Below are positions 46,571 to 55,883 of a stretch of DNA of 64,000 nt, in pieces (position 1 is the stretch's first letter; the number at the start of each line of letters is the position of its first letter). Under the pieces are notes generated by a model, which was given only the letters and a program-made list of their open reading frames with translations, was not told the origin of the DNA and did no database searches. Origin of the DNA: Streptomyces katrae (GTDB lineage Bacteria > Actinomycetota > Actinomycetes > Streptomycetales > Streptomycetaceae); contig NZ_JNZY01000009.1 of the NCBI RefSeq assembly GCF_000717655.1, positions 62,001 through 126,000 on the forward strand. The letters are read 5' to 3'. Both the position numbers and the translations under genes were made by a program.

Positions 46571-48838
46571 TTGAGTCACACCCCCCACAGGCGTGCCACC
46601 GCTGCCGGCGCGCTCGTTGCCGCCGCCGCGCTGCTCGCCGTCGGCATCCAGGCCGGCACCGCCACCGCCGACGCCACCGCGTCGCAGGCACGCAACGCCG
46701 CTCAGCCCAACCCGGGTGCGGCCGCCGTCAATCTCAGCCCCTCCGAGCGTGCGACGCTCATAGCCGACGCCAACTCGACCACCGTCCAGGCGGCCAAGGC
46801 CCTCGGCCTCGGCGAGCAGGAGAAGCTGGTCGTCCGGGACGTCGTCAAGGACGCCGACGGCACCACGCACACCACGTACGAGCGCACCTACGGCGGACTC
46901 CCCGTGCTCGGCGGCGACCTGACGGTCCACGCCAAGGCCGGCGTCACCAAGAGCATCACCAAGGCCACCCACCACGAGATCAAGGTCGCCGACACCACGG
47001 CCACGGTCACCCCGGCCGCCGCCGAGGGCCAGGCCGTCTCCGCCGCGAACTCCGAGGGCTCCAAGGACGCCAAGGCCTCCAAGACCGCCCGCAAGGTGAT
47101 CTGGGCCGCCGAGGGCGCCCCCGTCCTCGCCTACGAGACCGTCGTGGGCGGCCTCCAGGACGACGGCACCCCGAGCGAGCTGCACGTGATCACCAACGCC
47201 AAGACCGGCGCGAAGATCACCCAGTGGCAGGCCATCGAGACCGGCACCGGCAACACCATGTACAGCGGCCAGGTCACGCTGGGCACCTCGCAGTCGGGCA
47301 GCAACTGGACGCTGACCGACGCCGCGCGCGGCAACCACAAGACCTACAACCTCAACGGCGGCAGCTCCGGCACCGGCACCCTCTTCAGCAACACCACCAA
47401 CATCTTCGGCAACGGCGCCGCCTCCAACAAGGAGACCGCCGGTGCGGACGCGCACTACGGTGCACAGCTGACCTGGGACTACTACAAGAACGTGCACGGC
47501 CGCAACGGTCTGCGCAACGACGGCGTGGCCCCGTACAGCCGGGTCCACTACGGCAACGCGTACGTGAACGCGTTCTGGGACGACTCCTGCTTCTGCATGA
47601 CGTACGGCGACGGTACGAGCAACTCGCACCCGCTGACGTCCATCGACGTGGCCGCCCACGAGATGACCCACGGCCTCACCTCGGTCACCGGCAACATGAC
47701 CTACAGCGGTGAGCCCGGCGGCCTGAACGAGGCGACCTCCGACATCATGGCGGCGGCCGTCGAGTTCTACGCCAACAACCCGCAGGACGTCGGCGACTAC
47801 CTGGTCGGCGAGAAGATCGACATCAACGGCGACGGCACCCCGCTGCGCTACATGGACAAGCCGAGCAAGGACGGCGGCTCCAAGGACGCGTGGTACTCGG
47901 GCATCGGCGGCATCGACGTCCACTACTCCTCGGGCCCGGCCAACCACTGGTACTACCTGGCCTCCGAGGGCTCCGGCGCCAAGGTCATCAACGGGGTGAG
48001 CTACAACTCGCCGACCTCCGACGGCCTCCCGGTCACCGCGATCGGCCGTGACGCAGCCTCGAAGATCTGGTTCCGCGCGCTGACGGTCGGCTACTTCAAG
48101 TCGAACACCAACTACGCGGCCGCCCGTACCGCGACCCTGCAGGCCGCTGCCGACCTGTACGGCGCCGGCTCGGCCACGTACAACAACGTGGCCAACGCCT
48201 GGGCGGGCATCAACGTCGGTCCGCGCATCGTCAACGGCGTCTCGGTCACCCCGATCGCCAACCAGACCACCCAGATCAACACCGCTGTGAGCCTTCAGGT
48301 CCAGGCGACCAGCACCAACCCGGGTGCGCTGAGCTACGCGGCGACCGGCCTGCCGGCCGGCCTGTCGATCAACTCCTCGACCGGTCTGATCTCGGGCACG
48401 GCGACCACCGCGGGCACGTCCAACGTGACCGTCACGGTGACCGACTCGGCGAGCCAGACGGGCACGGCGGCCTTCACCTGGACCGTCGGCACGTCCCAGC
48501 AGAACGTGTTCGAGAACACGAACGACTACCAGATCGCGGACAACGCGACCGTCGAGTCGCCGATCGCCGTGACCCGCACGGGCAACGCCCCGAGCACCCT
48601 CAAGGTGGACGTGAACATCGTCCACACCTACGTCGGTGACCTGCGGGTCGACCTGGTCGCCCCCGACGGCACCGTCTACAACCTGCGCAACCGCAGCGGC
48701 GGCAGCGCGGACAACATCGTCCAGAGCTTCACCGTGAACGCCTCGTCCGAGGTGGCCCAGGGCACCTGGAAGCTCCGCGTGGCGGACCTCGCCAGCCTGG
48801 ACACCGGCTACATCAACAGCTGGAAGCTCACCTTCTGA
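46571..48838 (+). CDS. Secreted neutral zinc metalloprotease (M4, thermolysin-like) with P domain
   Basis: A 755-residue exported pre-pro-enzyme. Signal peptide about 1-34; FTP/PepSY propeptide to about 225; M4 catalytic domain about 235-540 with HEMTHG (His363, Glu364, His367) and third ligand Glu387 in GGLNEATSD, all present. Then a putative Ig domain (about 550-640) and a P/proprotein-convertase domain (about 650-755, VHTYVGDLRVDLVAPDG). TTG 46571 is chosen for AAGGAG seven bases upstream. Likely a late-growth extracellular protease. Confidence 0.94.
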   Translation: MSHTPHRRATAAGALVAAAALLAVGIQAGTATADATASQARNAAQPNPGAAAVNLSPSERATLIADANSTTVQAAKALGLGEQEKLVVRDVVKDADGTTHTTYERTYGGLPVLGGDLTVHAKAGVTKSITKATHHEIKVADTTATVTPAAAEGQAVSAANSEGSKDAKASKTARKVIWAAEGAPVLAYETVVGGLQDDGTPSELHVITNAKTGAKITQWQAIETGTGNTMYSGQVTLGTSQSGSNWTLTDAARGNHKTYNLNGGSSGTGTLFSNTTNIFGNGAASNKETAGADAHYGAQLTWDYYKNVHGRNGLRNDGVAPYSRVHYGNAYVNAFWDDSCFCMTYGDGTSNSHPLTSIDVAAHEMTHGLTSVTGNMTYSGEPGGLNEATSDIMAAAVEFYANNPQDVGDYLVGEKIDINGDGTPLRYMDKPSKDGGSKDAWYSGIGGIDVHYSSGPANHWYYLASEGSGAKVINGVSYNSPTSDGLPVTAIGRDAASKIWFRALTVGYFKSNTNYAAARTATLQAAADLYGAGSATYNNVANAWAGINVGPRIVNGVSVTPIANQTTQINTAVSLQVQATSTNPGALSYAATGLPAGLSINSSTGLISGTATTAGTSNVTVTVTDSASQTGTAAFTWTVGTSQQNVFENTNDYQIADNATVESPIAVTRTGNAPSTLKVDVNIVHTYVGDLRVDLVAPDGTVYNLRNRSGGSADNIVQSFTVNASSEVAQGTWKLRVADLASLDTGYINSWKLTF

Positions 48839-48884
48839 CCCCATCGGGGCAGGTGATGCGAAGCGGCTGACCCATGAAAACGCG

Positions 48885-48917
48885 GGGCCGCCCGGGAGAG
48901 ACCCTCCCGGGCGGCCC
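48885..48917 (+). terminator. Terminator after the M4 protease
   Basis: A 14-bp perfect stem (48885-48898 with 48904-48917) with a five-base loop; about 36 bases before the stop of the convergent gene, so it may serve both. Confidence 0.85.
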
Positions 48918-48953
48918 TGTTCCATATGGCACCGGAACCTTCAGGTCCGAAGG

Positions 48954-49583
48954 TCAGCCCACGTGCTTGAAGATGGAGTCGAAGAGGTCGTGCCCGTGCC
49001 CGCGGTGCTCGTCGCGCCCGCCGTGCTGCTTGCCGTGCTCCTCTTCCTGGCCGTGCTCCTGCTCCCGGCCGTGCTCCTGCTCCCGGCCGTGCTCTTCCTC
49101 CTGGCCGTGCTCCCGCTCCCGGCCGTGCTCCTCCTCCTGGCCCTGCTCCTGTCGCGCCTGCGCCTGCTCCGGCCCGTCCATGGGCGCGCGGTGGGTGCGG
49201 CGGCCGTCGCGCCAGTCGTCACGGCGTTCGTCGTCATTGCGGACGTGGACCGGCACGAAAGTCGCCGAGAGGACCGCAACGTCGTGCACCGTGTCGCCCG
49301 GCTGCAGCTCCCGCTCCACCCGGCCGTTGCAGCCGTGGTTCGGGTAGAGCACGGCCCGCGAGTCGGTGTCGTTGTGCACCGCCGTCGCGGGGCGGCTGCG
49401 CGAGGTGTCCGTCAGCTCGTAGCAGGTGTCGTTGTCCGCCGGCCGGATCTGCGCGCGCTCGTCGTTGTCGATGATGTACTCCAGCCGGCCGAGGTCGTCG
49501 TCGCCTGCCATCGACGGGCCGGCGGTGGGCAGGACGAGGGCGAGGGCACCGAGGAGCGCTGCGGCGGTGGGGCGAAGACGCAT
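48954..49583 (-). CDS. Secreted protein with Glu/His hexapeptide repeats
   Basis: A 209-residue exported protein. Signal peptide about 1-26 ending SMAGD. The compact domain (about 27-115) has two Cys (54 and 85) that may pair, with LEYIIDNDERAQIRP and LYPNHGCNGRV. The tail from about 118 is very polar; residues about 152-187 are a six-residue repeat of the type EHGREQ/EHGQEE, followed by HGG and HGH. The Glu/His repeat could bind metal or stay unfolded. The N-terminal domain resembles small Streptomyces secreted proteins of unknown role. ATG 49583. Confidence 0.7.
   Translation of the reverse strand: MRLRPTAAALLGALALVLPTAGPSMAGDDDLGRLEYIIDNDERAQIRPADNDTCYELTDTSRSRPATAVHNDTDSRAVLYPNHGCNGRVERELQPGDTVHDVAVLSATFVPVHVRNDDERRDDWRDGRRTHRAPMDGPEQAQARQEQGQEEEHGREREHGQEEEHGREQEHGREQEHGQEEEHGKQHGGRDEHRGHGHDLFDSIFKHVG
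49023..49148. repeat. 18-bp tandem repeat inside the secreted-protein gene
   Basis: About six imperfect copies of an 18-base unit (GGCCGTGCTCCTGCTCCC on the + strand), in phase with six codons each. Copies differ in a few bases, so copy number could change by slippage without breaking the frame. Confidence 0.8.
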
Positions 49584-49748
49584 GGGGAGGCAGTCCGTTC
49601 TGTGGGCAATGAATGCCGGTCCGGTGGCATCCAGCGGGCAGCGTAGGAGCGCCCCCCTGCACAGAAACGATTCGGCATGCGCAGCGCGTGCGCGGGTTCA
49701 CCCTCCTGGATCGGCGGCCTGCGCCCGTACGGTCCCACCCCGCACCCT

Positions 49749-51296
49749 TTACGCGGGCGCGCGTTCGGACTCCGGGGCGGCCGCACCGGCCGGCCCCGCC
49801 GGAGCCGGTACGGGAGCCGCAGCCGGGACGGACGCCGGAGCCTGCGCCGCCGTACGGACCAGGACGAACACCACGAGTGCGCCGGCCAGTCCCATCAGCC
49901 CGGAGACCAGGAACGTCTCCCGCAGCCCGCTCGCGAAGGCCTCCTCCACCCAGACCCGGGCGGCGGGCCCCGCGGCCAGCAGCTCCCCGGCCCGGCCGGA
50001 GGCCAGCGCCTCGGCGGTGCCAGGCCCCTGGCCGGAGCCGCCGAGCCCGTCCTTCAGCCCGGCCTGGAAGACCGCGCCGAGCACCGCGATGCCGAGCGCC
50101 ATGCCCAGCTGCCGCGCGGTGTTGAGGGCCCCGCCGGCCATGCCCGCCCGGGCCGGGGCCACGGCCCCCATCGCGGCGGCCGCCAGCGCCGGGGTTGCCA
50201 TGCCCACGCCGAGGCCGGTCACCACCAGCCCCGGGACCAGGGCCTGCCAGCCGTCCCCGGCATCCGTCATCCAGGCCTGGAGCAGTGCGCCCGACCCGAT
50301 CAGCAGCAGCCCGCCGCCGATGGTCAGCCGCGCCGGAGCCCCGTGCAGCAGCCGCCCGGCCACCGCCGAGACGGCGAACGCGGCGAGGCTCAGCGGCACC
50401 AGCACCAGTCCGGCGGAGACCGGGCCCATCCCCTCGGCGGACTGCAGCCACAGGGAGACGTACATCAGGTACGAGAAGGCGGCGCCGGACAGCAGCAGCG
50501 CCCCGGCCATGACGCCGACGAAGGTACTGCTGCGGAACAGCGAGAGGTCCAGCATCGGGCGGGAGCTGCGCAGTTCGACCAGGACGAAGGCGGCGAAGGC
50601 GGCCGCACCGAGGCCGAACAGGCCGAGGGTGGCGCCGCCGGTCCAGCCGTTCTCGCCGACCCGGATCAGGGCGTACGTGACGGCCGCCGCGCCGGTGGTG
50701 AAGGCGGCCATGCCGGGCAGGTCGAGCCCCTTGGCGCGCGGAGCGCGGGACTCGGCCACCGCCCGCAGGGTCACGTACACGGCCAGGGCGCAGACCGGGA
50801 GGTTGATGAAGAAGATCCAGCGCCAGCCGAAGTGCTCGGTCAGCAGCCCCCCGATGATCGGTCCGGCCGCGGCGGCGGCGCCGTTGACCGCACCCCAGAC
50901 ACCGAAGGCGATCCCGCGGTCGCGCCCCTGGTAGGCACTGCTGAGCAGGGCCATGGTGGTGGCGAACATCGCGGCGCCGCCGATGCCCTGGACGGCGCGG
51001 AAGGCGATCAGCGCGGCCGGTCCGGTGGCCAGCCCGCAGGCGAGGGAGGCGGCGGCGAAGAGCCCGAGCCCGCCGAGGTAGACGCTGCGGCGGCCGATCC
51101 GGTCGGCGAGGGAGCCGGCGCCGAGCAGCAGGGCGGCGAGGGCCAGGGCGTAGACGTCCATGACCCACTGGAGTGCGGAGAAGGAAGTGTGCATGTCGGC
51201 GGTCATGTCGGGCAGGGCGACCATCACGATCGTGACGTCGACCAGGAGCATGAACGCCCCGAGGCACACCGCGGTCAGCGGGAGCCATTTGCGCAT
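49749..51296 (-). CDS. MFS drug exporter, DHA2 (EmrB/QacA) type
   Basis: A 515-residue exporter with 14 helices. It starts LPLTAVCLGAFMLLVDVTIVMVALPDM, the hallmark first helix; AGSLADRIGRRSVYLGG is motif A, and GPIIGGLLTEHFGWRWIFFINLP is motif C with the following loop. ATG 51296 has GAGGAGA seven bases upstream. An Ala/Pro-rich tail follows the last helix. Divergent from a Lrp/AsnC-type regulator, which probably controls it. Substrate not known. Confidence 0.92.
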   Translation of the reverse strand: MRKWLPLTAVCLGAFMLLVDVTIVMVALPDMTADMHTSFSALQWVMDVYALALAALLLGAGSLADRIGRRSVYLGGLGLFAAASLACGLATGPAALIAFRAVQGIGGAAMFATTMALLSSAYQGRDRGIAFGVWGAVNGAAAAAGPIIGGLLTEHFGWRWIFFINLPVCALAVYVTLRAVAESRAPRAKGLDLPGMAAFTTGAAAVTYALIRVGENGWTGGATLGLFGLGAAAFAAFVLVELRSSRPMLDLSLFRSSTFVGVMAGALLLSGAAFSYLMYVSLWLQSAEGMGPVSAGLVLVPLSLAAFAVSAVAGRLLHGAPARLTIGGGLLLIGSGALLQAWMTDAGDGWQALVPGLVVTGLGVGMATPALAAAAMGAVAPARAGMAGGALNTARQLGMALGIAVLGAVFQAGLKDGLGGSGQGPGTAEALASGRAGELLAAGPAARVWVEEAFASGLRETFLVSGLMGLAGALVVFVLVRTAAQAPASVPAAAPVPAPAGPAGAAAPESERAPA

Positions 51297-51442
51297 GTGG
51301 GTTCTCCTCGGGACCCGAAGGCCCGGCAGGGGCCGGGCAGGGCCGGCAGGGGGTTGGCGGTGGCTCCAAACTTTCAACCGCACGGCCGATCCCCCATCCA
51401 CACGCCCCCTGCTGCCGGATTTCACCCACGGCGGCCCCTGTC

Positions 51443-52459
51443 ATGATGGATTCCATGACCGCACCCGTAGAGCTGGACGCCCTCGACAAGGGGCTGATGC
51501 AGGCCCTGATGCTCGACGGCCGGGCCCCCTTCAGCCGGATCGCCGAGGTGCTCGAGGTCTCCGACCAGACGGTGGTGCGCCGCTACCGCCGGCTGCGGAC
51601 CTCCGGCCTGATCCGGGTGGTCGGGCTGCCGCTGGGCAGCCGCGTCGGCCTGTTCGAGTCCTGGCTGCGGGTGCAGTGCACGCCCGACGCCGCTCTCTCG
51701 GTGGCCGGGGCGCTGGCCCGGCGGCCGGACATCTCCTGGGTGAAACTCGGCTCCGGCGGTACCGAGATCAGCTGTCTGACCAAGGCCCGCACCCGGCAGG
51801 ACCGCGACGGCCTGCTGCTGGAGAAGCTTCCGCGCACCCGCCGGGTGACCGGGGTCAGCGCCCAGACCATCCTGCGGGTGCACACCCGGGGCTCGACGGG
51901 GTGGTGCGGCCTGGACACCCTGCGGCCCGGGCAGGTCGCGGCGCTGAAGCAGCCCCCCGTGGTGCCCGGGCAGGAGCGGTACACCCTGGACGAGTCCGAA
52001 CTCGCGCTGCTGGCGGTGCTCGCCCAGGACGGCCGGGCGGGCTATCCCGAGCTGGCCCGCGCCTCCGGCCTGTCGGAGTCCACCGCGCGCCGCCGGCTGG
52101 ACCGCCTGCGGGAGCTGCGGGCGCTGCACTTCGATCTGGAGTTCGTCCCGTCGACCGTGGGCTTCGAGGCGGAGGCGACGCTGATGCTGACCGCGGAGCC
52201 GGCTCGGCTGGCGGAGGCGGGCGCCGCGCTCGCCGGCCACCCGGAAGTGCCGTTCGCGGCCGCGGTGACCGGCACGGCCAACCTGATGGCCACGGTGGTG
52301 TGCCGGGACACCGACGCGCTGTACACGTACCTGACCGAACGGATCGGCTCGGTGCCCGGCATCCGGCACGTGGAACTGATCCCGACCCTGCGCAACATCA
52401 AGCGGGCCGGGATGCTGGTGGAGGGCGGGCGGCTGGTGGACCCGCCGCCCGCCCCCTGA
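51443..52459 (+). CDS. Double Lrp/AsnC-type transcriptional regulator
   Basis: A 338-residue regulator with two AsnC halves. First HTH at about 15-55 (APFSRIAEVLEVSDQTVVRRYR), first ligand-type domain to about 150; second HTH at about 180-220 (AGYPELARASGLSESTARRRL) and a second RAM-like domain to about 310 (TGTANLMATVVC). This tandem layout is common in Streptomyces. ATG 51443 is used; ATG 51455 is equally likely, and neither has a strong site. The 146-bp gap to the divergent exporter should hold the operator, but I see no clear palindrome. Ends 19 bp from the convergent glgP. Confidence 0.85.
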   Translation: MMDSMTAPVELDALDKGLMQALMLDGRAPFSRIAEVLEVSDQTVVRRYRRLRTSGLIRVVGLPLGSRVGLFESWLRVQCTPDAALSVAGALARRPDISWVKLGSGGTEISCLTKARTRQDRDGLLLEKLPRTRRVTGVSAQTILRVHTRGSTGWCGLDTLRPGQVAALKQPPVVPGQERYTLDESELALLAVLAQDGRAGYPELARASGLSESTARRRLDRLRELRALHFDLEFVPSTVGFEAEATLMLTAEPARLAEAGAALAGHPEVPFAAAVTGTANLMATVVCRDTDALYTYLTERIGSVPGIRHVELIPTLRNIKRAGMLVEGGRLVDPPPAP

Positions 52460-52478
52460 CCAGGCCGTCTCCGACCCC

Positions 52479-55133
52479 CTAACGCAGCACTACGCCGCCC
52501 CCCGCGCCCGTGTCACCGGCCGCGTCGGCCTCCACCGGGGCCGCGACCAGCCCCAGTTCGGCCGGCGTCGCCAGCAGCGGGTGCGCGGGCAGGATGCGCA
52601 CGGTGTAGCCGTAGGGCCCCGTGCGGTCGAGGGCGAGCGGGCCCTCGTACATCCAGCGGCCCTCCAGGTCGGGCCCGGCGGCCGGCTTGAGCGGGAAGGT
52701 CCGCCCGTCGCGGATCACGTCGTGCGGATCCACCCGGCCGGCGACGGCCTGCACCTCCACGTCCTCGGGGGTGAGCGCGTCCAGCGCCACCCGTACCCGC
52801 AGCGTGAGGGTGGCCCCGAGCTCGGCGGTGCCGTTCACGGGAGCCGCGGCCAGCGCCTCCACGTGCTCGACGGCGACCCGCGGCCAGGCCGCCCGGACCC
52901 GGCCCTTCCACCAGGCCAGGTCCCGTGCCGCGTCCGGGTGCAGGGCCCGGTGGGCACGCGCGGCCGGCACGTACAGCCGCTCCACGTACTCCCGCACCAT
53001 GCGCCCCGCGAGCACCTTCGGCCCCAGCGAGACGAGGGTGCGCCGGACCATCTCGATCCACCGCACCGGCAGTCCGGTGCGGCCCGCCCGGTCGTAGAAC
53101 CGCGGCGCGACCCGGCCCTCGATCAACTCGTAGAGGGCGCCCGCCTCCAGGTCGTCGCGCCGGTCCTCGTCCGTCCCGAGCCCATCGGCCGTCGGGATGG
53201 CCCAGCCGAAGTCCGGCTCGAACCACTCGTCCCACCAGCCGTCCAGCACGGACAGGTTGAGGCAGCCGTTGAGCGCCGCCTTCATCCCGCTCGTCCCGCA
53301 GGCCTCCAGCGGGCGCAGCGGGTTGTTCAGCCAGACGTCGCAGCCCGGGTAGAGCTTCTGCGCCATGGCCATGCCGTAGTCGGGCAGGAAGACGATCCGG
53401 TGCCGCACCCGCGGGTCGTCCGCGAACCGCACCAGCTCCTGCACGAGCCGCTTGCCGCCGTCGTCGGCCGGGTGCGCCTTGCCCGCGACCACGATCTGGA
53501 CGGGCCGCTCGGGGTCGAGCAGCAGCCTGCGCAGCCGATCGGGGTCGCGCAACATCAGCGTGAGCCGCTTGTACGAGGGCACGCGCCGGGCGAACCCGAT
53601 GGTGAGCACGTCCGGGTCGAGTACGGAGTCCACCCAGCCGAGTTCGGCTTCGGCGGCCCCGCGCTGGAGCCATGAGGCCCGCAGCCGGTCGCGCACCTCC
53701 TGCACCAGCTGCTCGCGCAGCCCGCGCCGCAGGTCCCAGATGTCCTGGTCGGCGATGTCGGCGACCGCGTCCCAGCGCTGGGAGCCGCCCACCGACAGGG
53801 CGTCCTCGGTCCGCCCGGCGCCGATCTGGCGGGCTCCGAGGCGGACGACCTCGGGGGCCACCCAGGTCGGGGCGTGCACGCCGTTGGTCACGGAGGTGAT
53901 GGGCACGTCGGCCGGGTCGAAGCCCGGCCAGAGCCCGGCGAACATGCCCCGGCTGACCGCCCCGTGCAGGGTCGAGACCCCGTTGGCGCGCTGGGCCAGG
54001 CGCAGGCCCATCACCGCCATGTTGAACACCCCGGGGTCACCGCCGGGATAGGACTCGGCGCCCAGTTCCATGATCCGGTCGACCGGGAGCCCGGCCAGCT
54101 CCGCGCCGGGCCCGAAGTGCCGGGCGACCAGGGCCCGCTCGAAGCGGTCGATGCCGGCGGGGACCGGTGTGTGCGTGGTGAACACGGTCCCGGCGCGCAC
54201 CGCCTCGACGGCTGCGTCGAAGCCGAGTCCCTGCTCCCCTTCCAGTTCCCTTATGCGTTCGAGTCCGAGGAACCCCGCGTGGCCCTCGTTCGTGTGGAAC
54301 ACCTCGGGGTCGGGGTGCCCGGCGATCCGGCAGTACGTGCGCACCGCGCGCACGCCTCCGATGCCGAGCAGCATCTCCTGGAGGAGGCGGTGGTCGCTGC
54401 CGCCCCCGTAGAGCCGGTCGGTCACCTCCCGGGCGCCGGCGTCGTTGTCCTCGACGTCGGAGTCCAGGAGCAGCAGCGGCACCCGGCCGACGCGGGCCTG
54501 CCAGATGTGCGCGTGCAGGGCCCGGCCGCCCGGCAGGCTCAGGGACACCCGGGCCGGTGCCCCGTCGGTGTCCCGCAGCAGGGACACGGGGAGCTCGTTG
54601 GGGTCGAGGACGGGATAGTGCTCCTGCTGCCAGCCGTCACGGGAGAGGGACTGGCGGAAGTACCCGTGGCGGTACAGCAGTCCCACGCCGATCAGCGGGA
54701 CGCCGAGGTCGCTGGCGGCCTTGAGGTGGTCCCCGGCGAGGATCCCGAGCCCGCCGGAGTACTGCGGCAGGGCGGCGGTGATCCCGAACTCGGGAGAGAA
54801 GTAGGCGATCCCGGCGGGCAGCTCGGGGCCGTTCTCATGGCTCTGGTACCACCTCCCGCCGTGGACGTAGTCGTCGAGGTCGGCGGCGACGACGGCGAGC
54901 CGGCGCAGGAACCGCCGGTCGCCGGCCAGTTCCTCGAGCCGGGGGGCGGAGACTGCGCCGAGCAGCCGGACGGGATCGCCGCCGGCGGCCTGCCAGCCCT
55001 CGGGGTCGACGGATTGGAAGAGTTCACGGGTCTCGGCATGCCACGACCAGCGCAGATTGCGCGCGAGGTCGGCCAGCGGCAGCAATGGTTCCGGGAGAAC
55101 GGGGCGCACGGTGAATCGACGGATAGCCTTCAC
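52479..55133 (-). CDS. glgP: Alpha-glucan (glycogen) phosphorylase
   Basis: A GT35 phosphorylase of 884 residues that releases glucose 1-phosphate from alpha-1,4-glucan. N-terminal DUF3417-type region (LADLARNLRWSWH), FSPEFGITAALPQYSGGLGILAGDHLKAASD-type segment (about 115-145), and the PLP site GTSGMKAALNG with Lys618. GTG 55133 is supported by GAAGG eight bases upstream; frame above is non-conserved. Divergent from glgE over 750 bp. In this setting it degrades the GlgE-made glucan. Confidence 0.96.
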   Translation of the reverse strand: MKAIRRFTVRPVLPEPLLPLADLARNLRWSWHAETRELFQSVDPEGWQAAGGDPVRLLGAVSAPRLEELAGDRRFLRRLAVVAADLDDYVHGGRWYQSHENGPELPAGIAYFSPEFGITAALPQYSGGLGILAGDHLKAASDLGVPLIGVGLLYRHGYFRQSLSRDGWQQEHYPVLDPNELPVSLLRDTDGAPARVSLSLPGGRALHAHIWQARVGRVPLLLLDSDVEDNDAGAREVTDRLYGGGSDHRLLQEMLLGIGGVRAVRTYCRIAGHPDPEVFHTNEGHAGFLGLERIRELEGEQGLGFDAAVEAVRAGTVFTTHTPVPAGIDRFERALVARHFGPGAELAGLPVDRIMELGAESYPGGDPGVFNMAVMGLRLAQRANGVSTLHGAVSRGMFAGLWPGFDPADVPITSVTNGVHAPTWVAPEVVRLGARQIGAGRTEDALSVGGSQRWDAVADIADQDIWDLRRGLREQLVQEVRDRLRASWLQRGAAEAELGWVDSVLDPDVLTIGFARRVPSYKRLTLMLRDPDRLRRLLLDPERPVQIVVAGKAHPADDGGKRLVQELVRFADDPRVRHRIVFLPDYGMAMAQKLYPGCDVWLNNPLRPLEACGTSGMKAALNGCLNLSVLDGWWDEWFEPDFGWAIPTADGLGTDEDRRDDLEAGALYELIEGRVAPRFYDRAGRTGLPVRWIEMVRRTLVSLGPKVLAGRMVREYVERLYVPAARAHRALHPDAARDLAWWKGRVRAAWPRVAVEHVEALAAAPVNGTAELGATLTLRVRVALDALTPEDVEVQAVAGRVDPHDVIRDGRTFPLKPAAGPDLEGRWMYEGPLALDRTGPYGYTVRILPAHPLLATPAELGLVAAPVEADAAGDTGAGGGVVLR

Positions 55134-55883
55134 ACGTTCTACCTTCGCAGGCGATTGCGGATCGAAGCGGTCGCACCACGCTGTGCGTCCGCGCATCACC
55201 CCGGGAAGGCTAGCTTCCCCGCGCCCCGCCCTGCCACGGTGCCTCGTGCGCCGAACCCGGCGGCCCCCGTGCCCCGTGAGCCGTCCGTCCGCTCCGGCTC
55301 ACCGGGAAGAGTGACGGGGCCCGCGGTGAGCGGGACCACCGTACGAGTGGGACCCAACGGCAATGTTCCGGGAAAAAAGACGATGCGGATTCAGGCCGTT
55401 CCGGCACGGGCACGGGCACGCAAATCCACCGGGACGGGCCTCTTGACGCCTCCTCCGGAGAGCGCCGTCACTCCGGATATTCCGCCCTCACCGCCCCAAA
55501 TCACCGGTCACGGATGATGCCTCTGGTGCTCGAGGGGCGGGGGTGTCACGACGTACATCCGTTAGTCGTGACCGACTTGACTGAGCCTCGGCGGATGTCG
55601 GCCAGGGGCTTGGTCCGGGCCGCGTCACTACGTACGAGTAGTTAACCAAGAGCACTGATTGGGCGGGGCGAGAGTGGGCAGGGCTCCCCGCGTACACGCA
55701 CGGCACCCCCGCCCTACCACCTCTCCCGCCACCCGAGTGAACGCGGACAGGAGCGGCCATGCCCGCAGCCCAGCCGTCTTCTGAGCGGCTAGAAACAGAG
55801 CGAACAGAGCGTGCACGACCAGCCGGTGCTCCGGCTGGGCTGTTGTCACCGAGCCCTGCGAACTGCCCCCAGGTGAGCCCATC
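55134..55883. other. Long divergent regulatory region between glgP and glgE
   Basis: 750 bases with no credible gene on either strand, the longest non-coding stretch here. It contains the inverted repeat at 55545-55572 and a second small one at 55627-55642 (ACTAC/GTAGT), and a ribosome site AGGTGAG just before glgE. A long glgE leader is likely. Confidence 0.6.
55545..55572. promoter_or_regulatory. Inverted repeat, candidate operator for glgP/glgE
   Basis: GTCACGAC (55545-55552), a 12-base spacer, and GTCGTGAC (55565-55572): eight-base perfect arms spaced for two DNA turns, in the divergent promoter region. A LacI- or GntR-type regulator would suit; none is encoded next to it. Confidence 0.5.

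Noticed and set aside
46424..48925. An 833-codon leftward frame opposite the M4 protease.
   Set aside because: The sense strand carries HEMTHG and NEATSD; the antisense has no domain.
49023..49148. The 18-bp repeats as a CRISPR array.
   Set aside because: Units are contiguous with no spacers, too short, and in-frame in a coding gene.
48963..49646. A rightward frame giving a Leu/Val/Pro-rich hydrophobic repeat, like a membrane protein.
   Set aside because: It is the antisense of the Glu/His repeat; the sense gene has a signal peptide, a folded domain and a good start.
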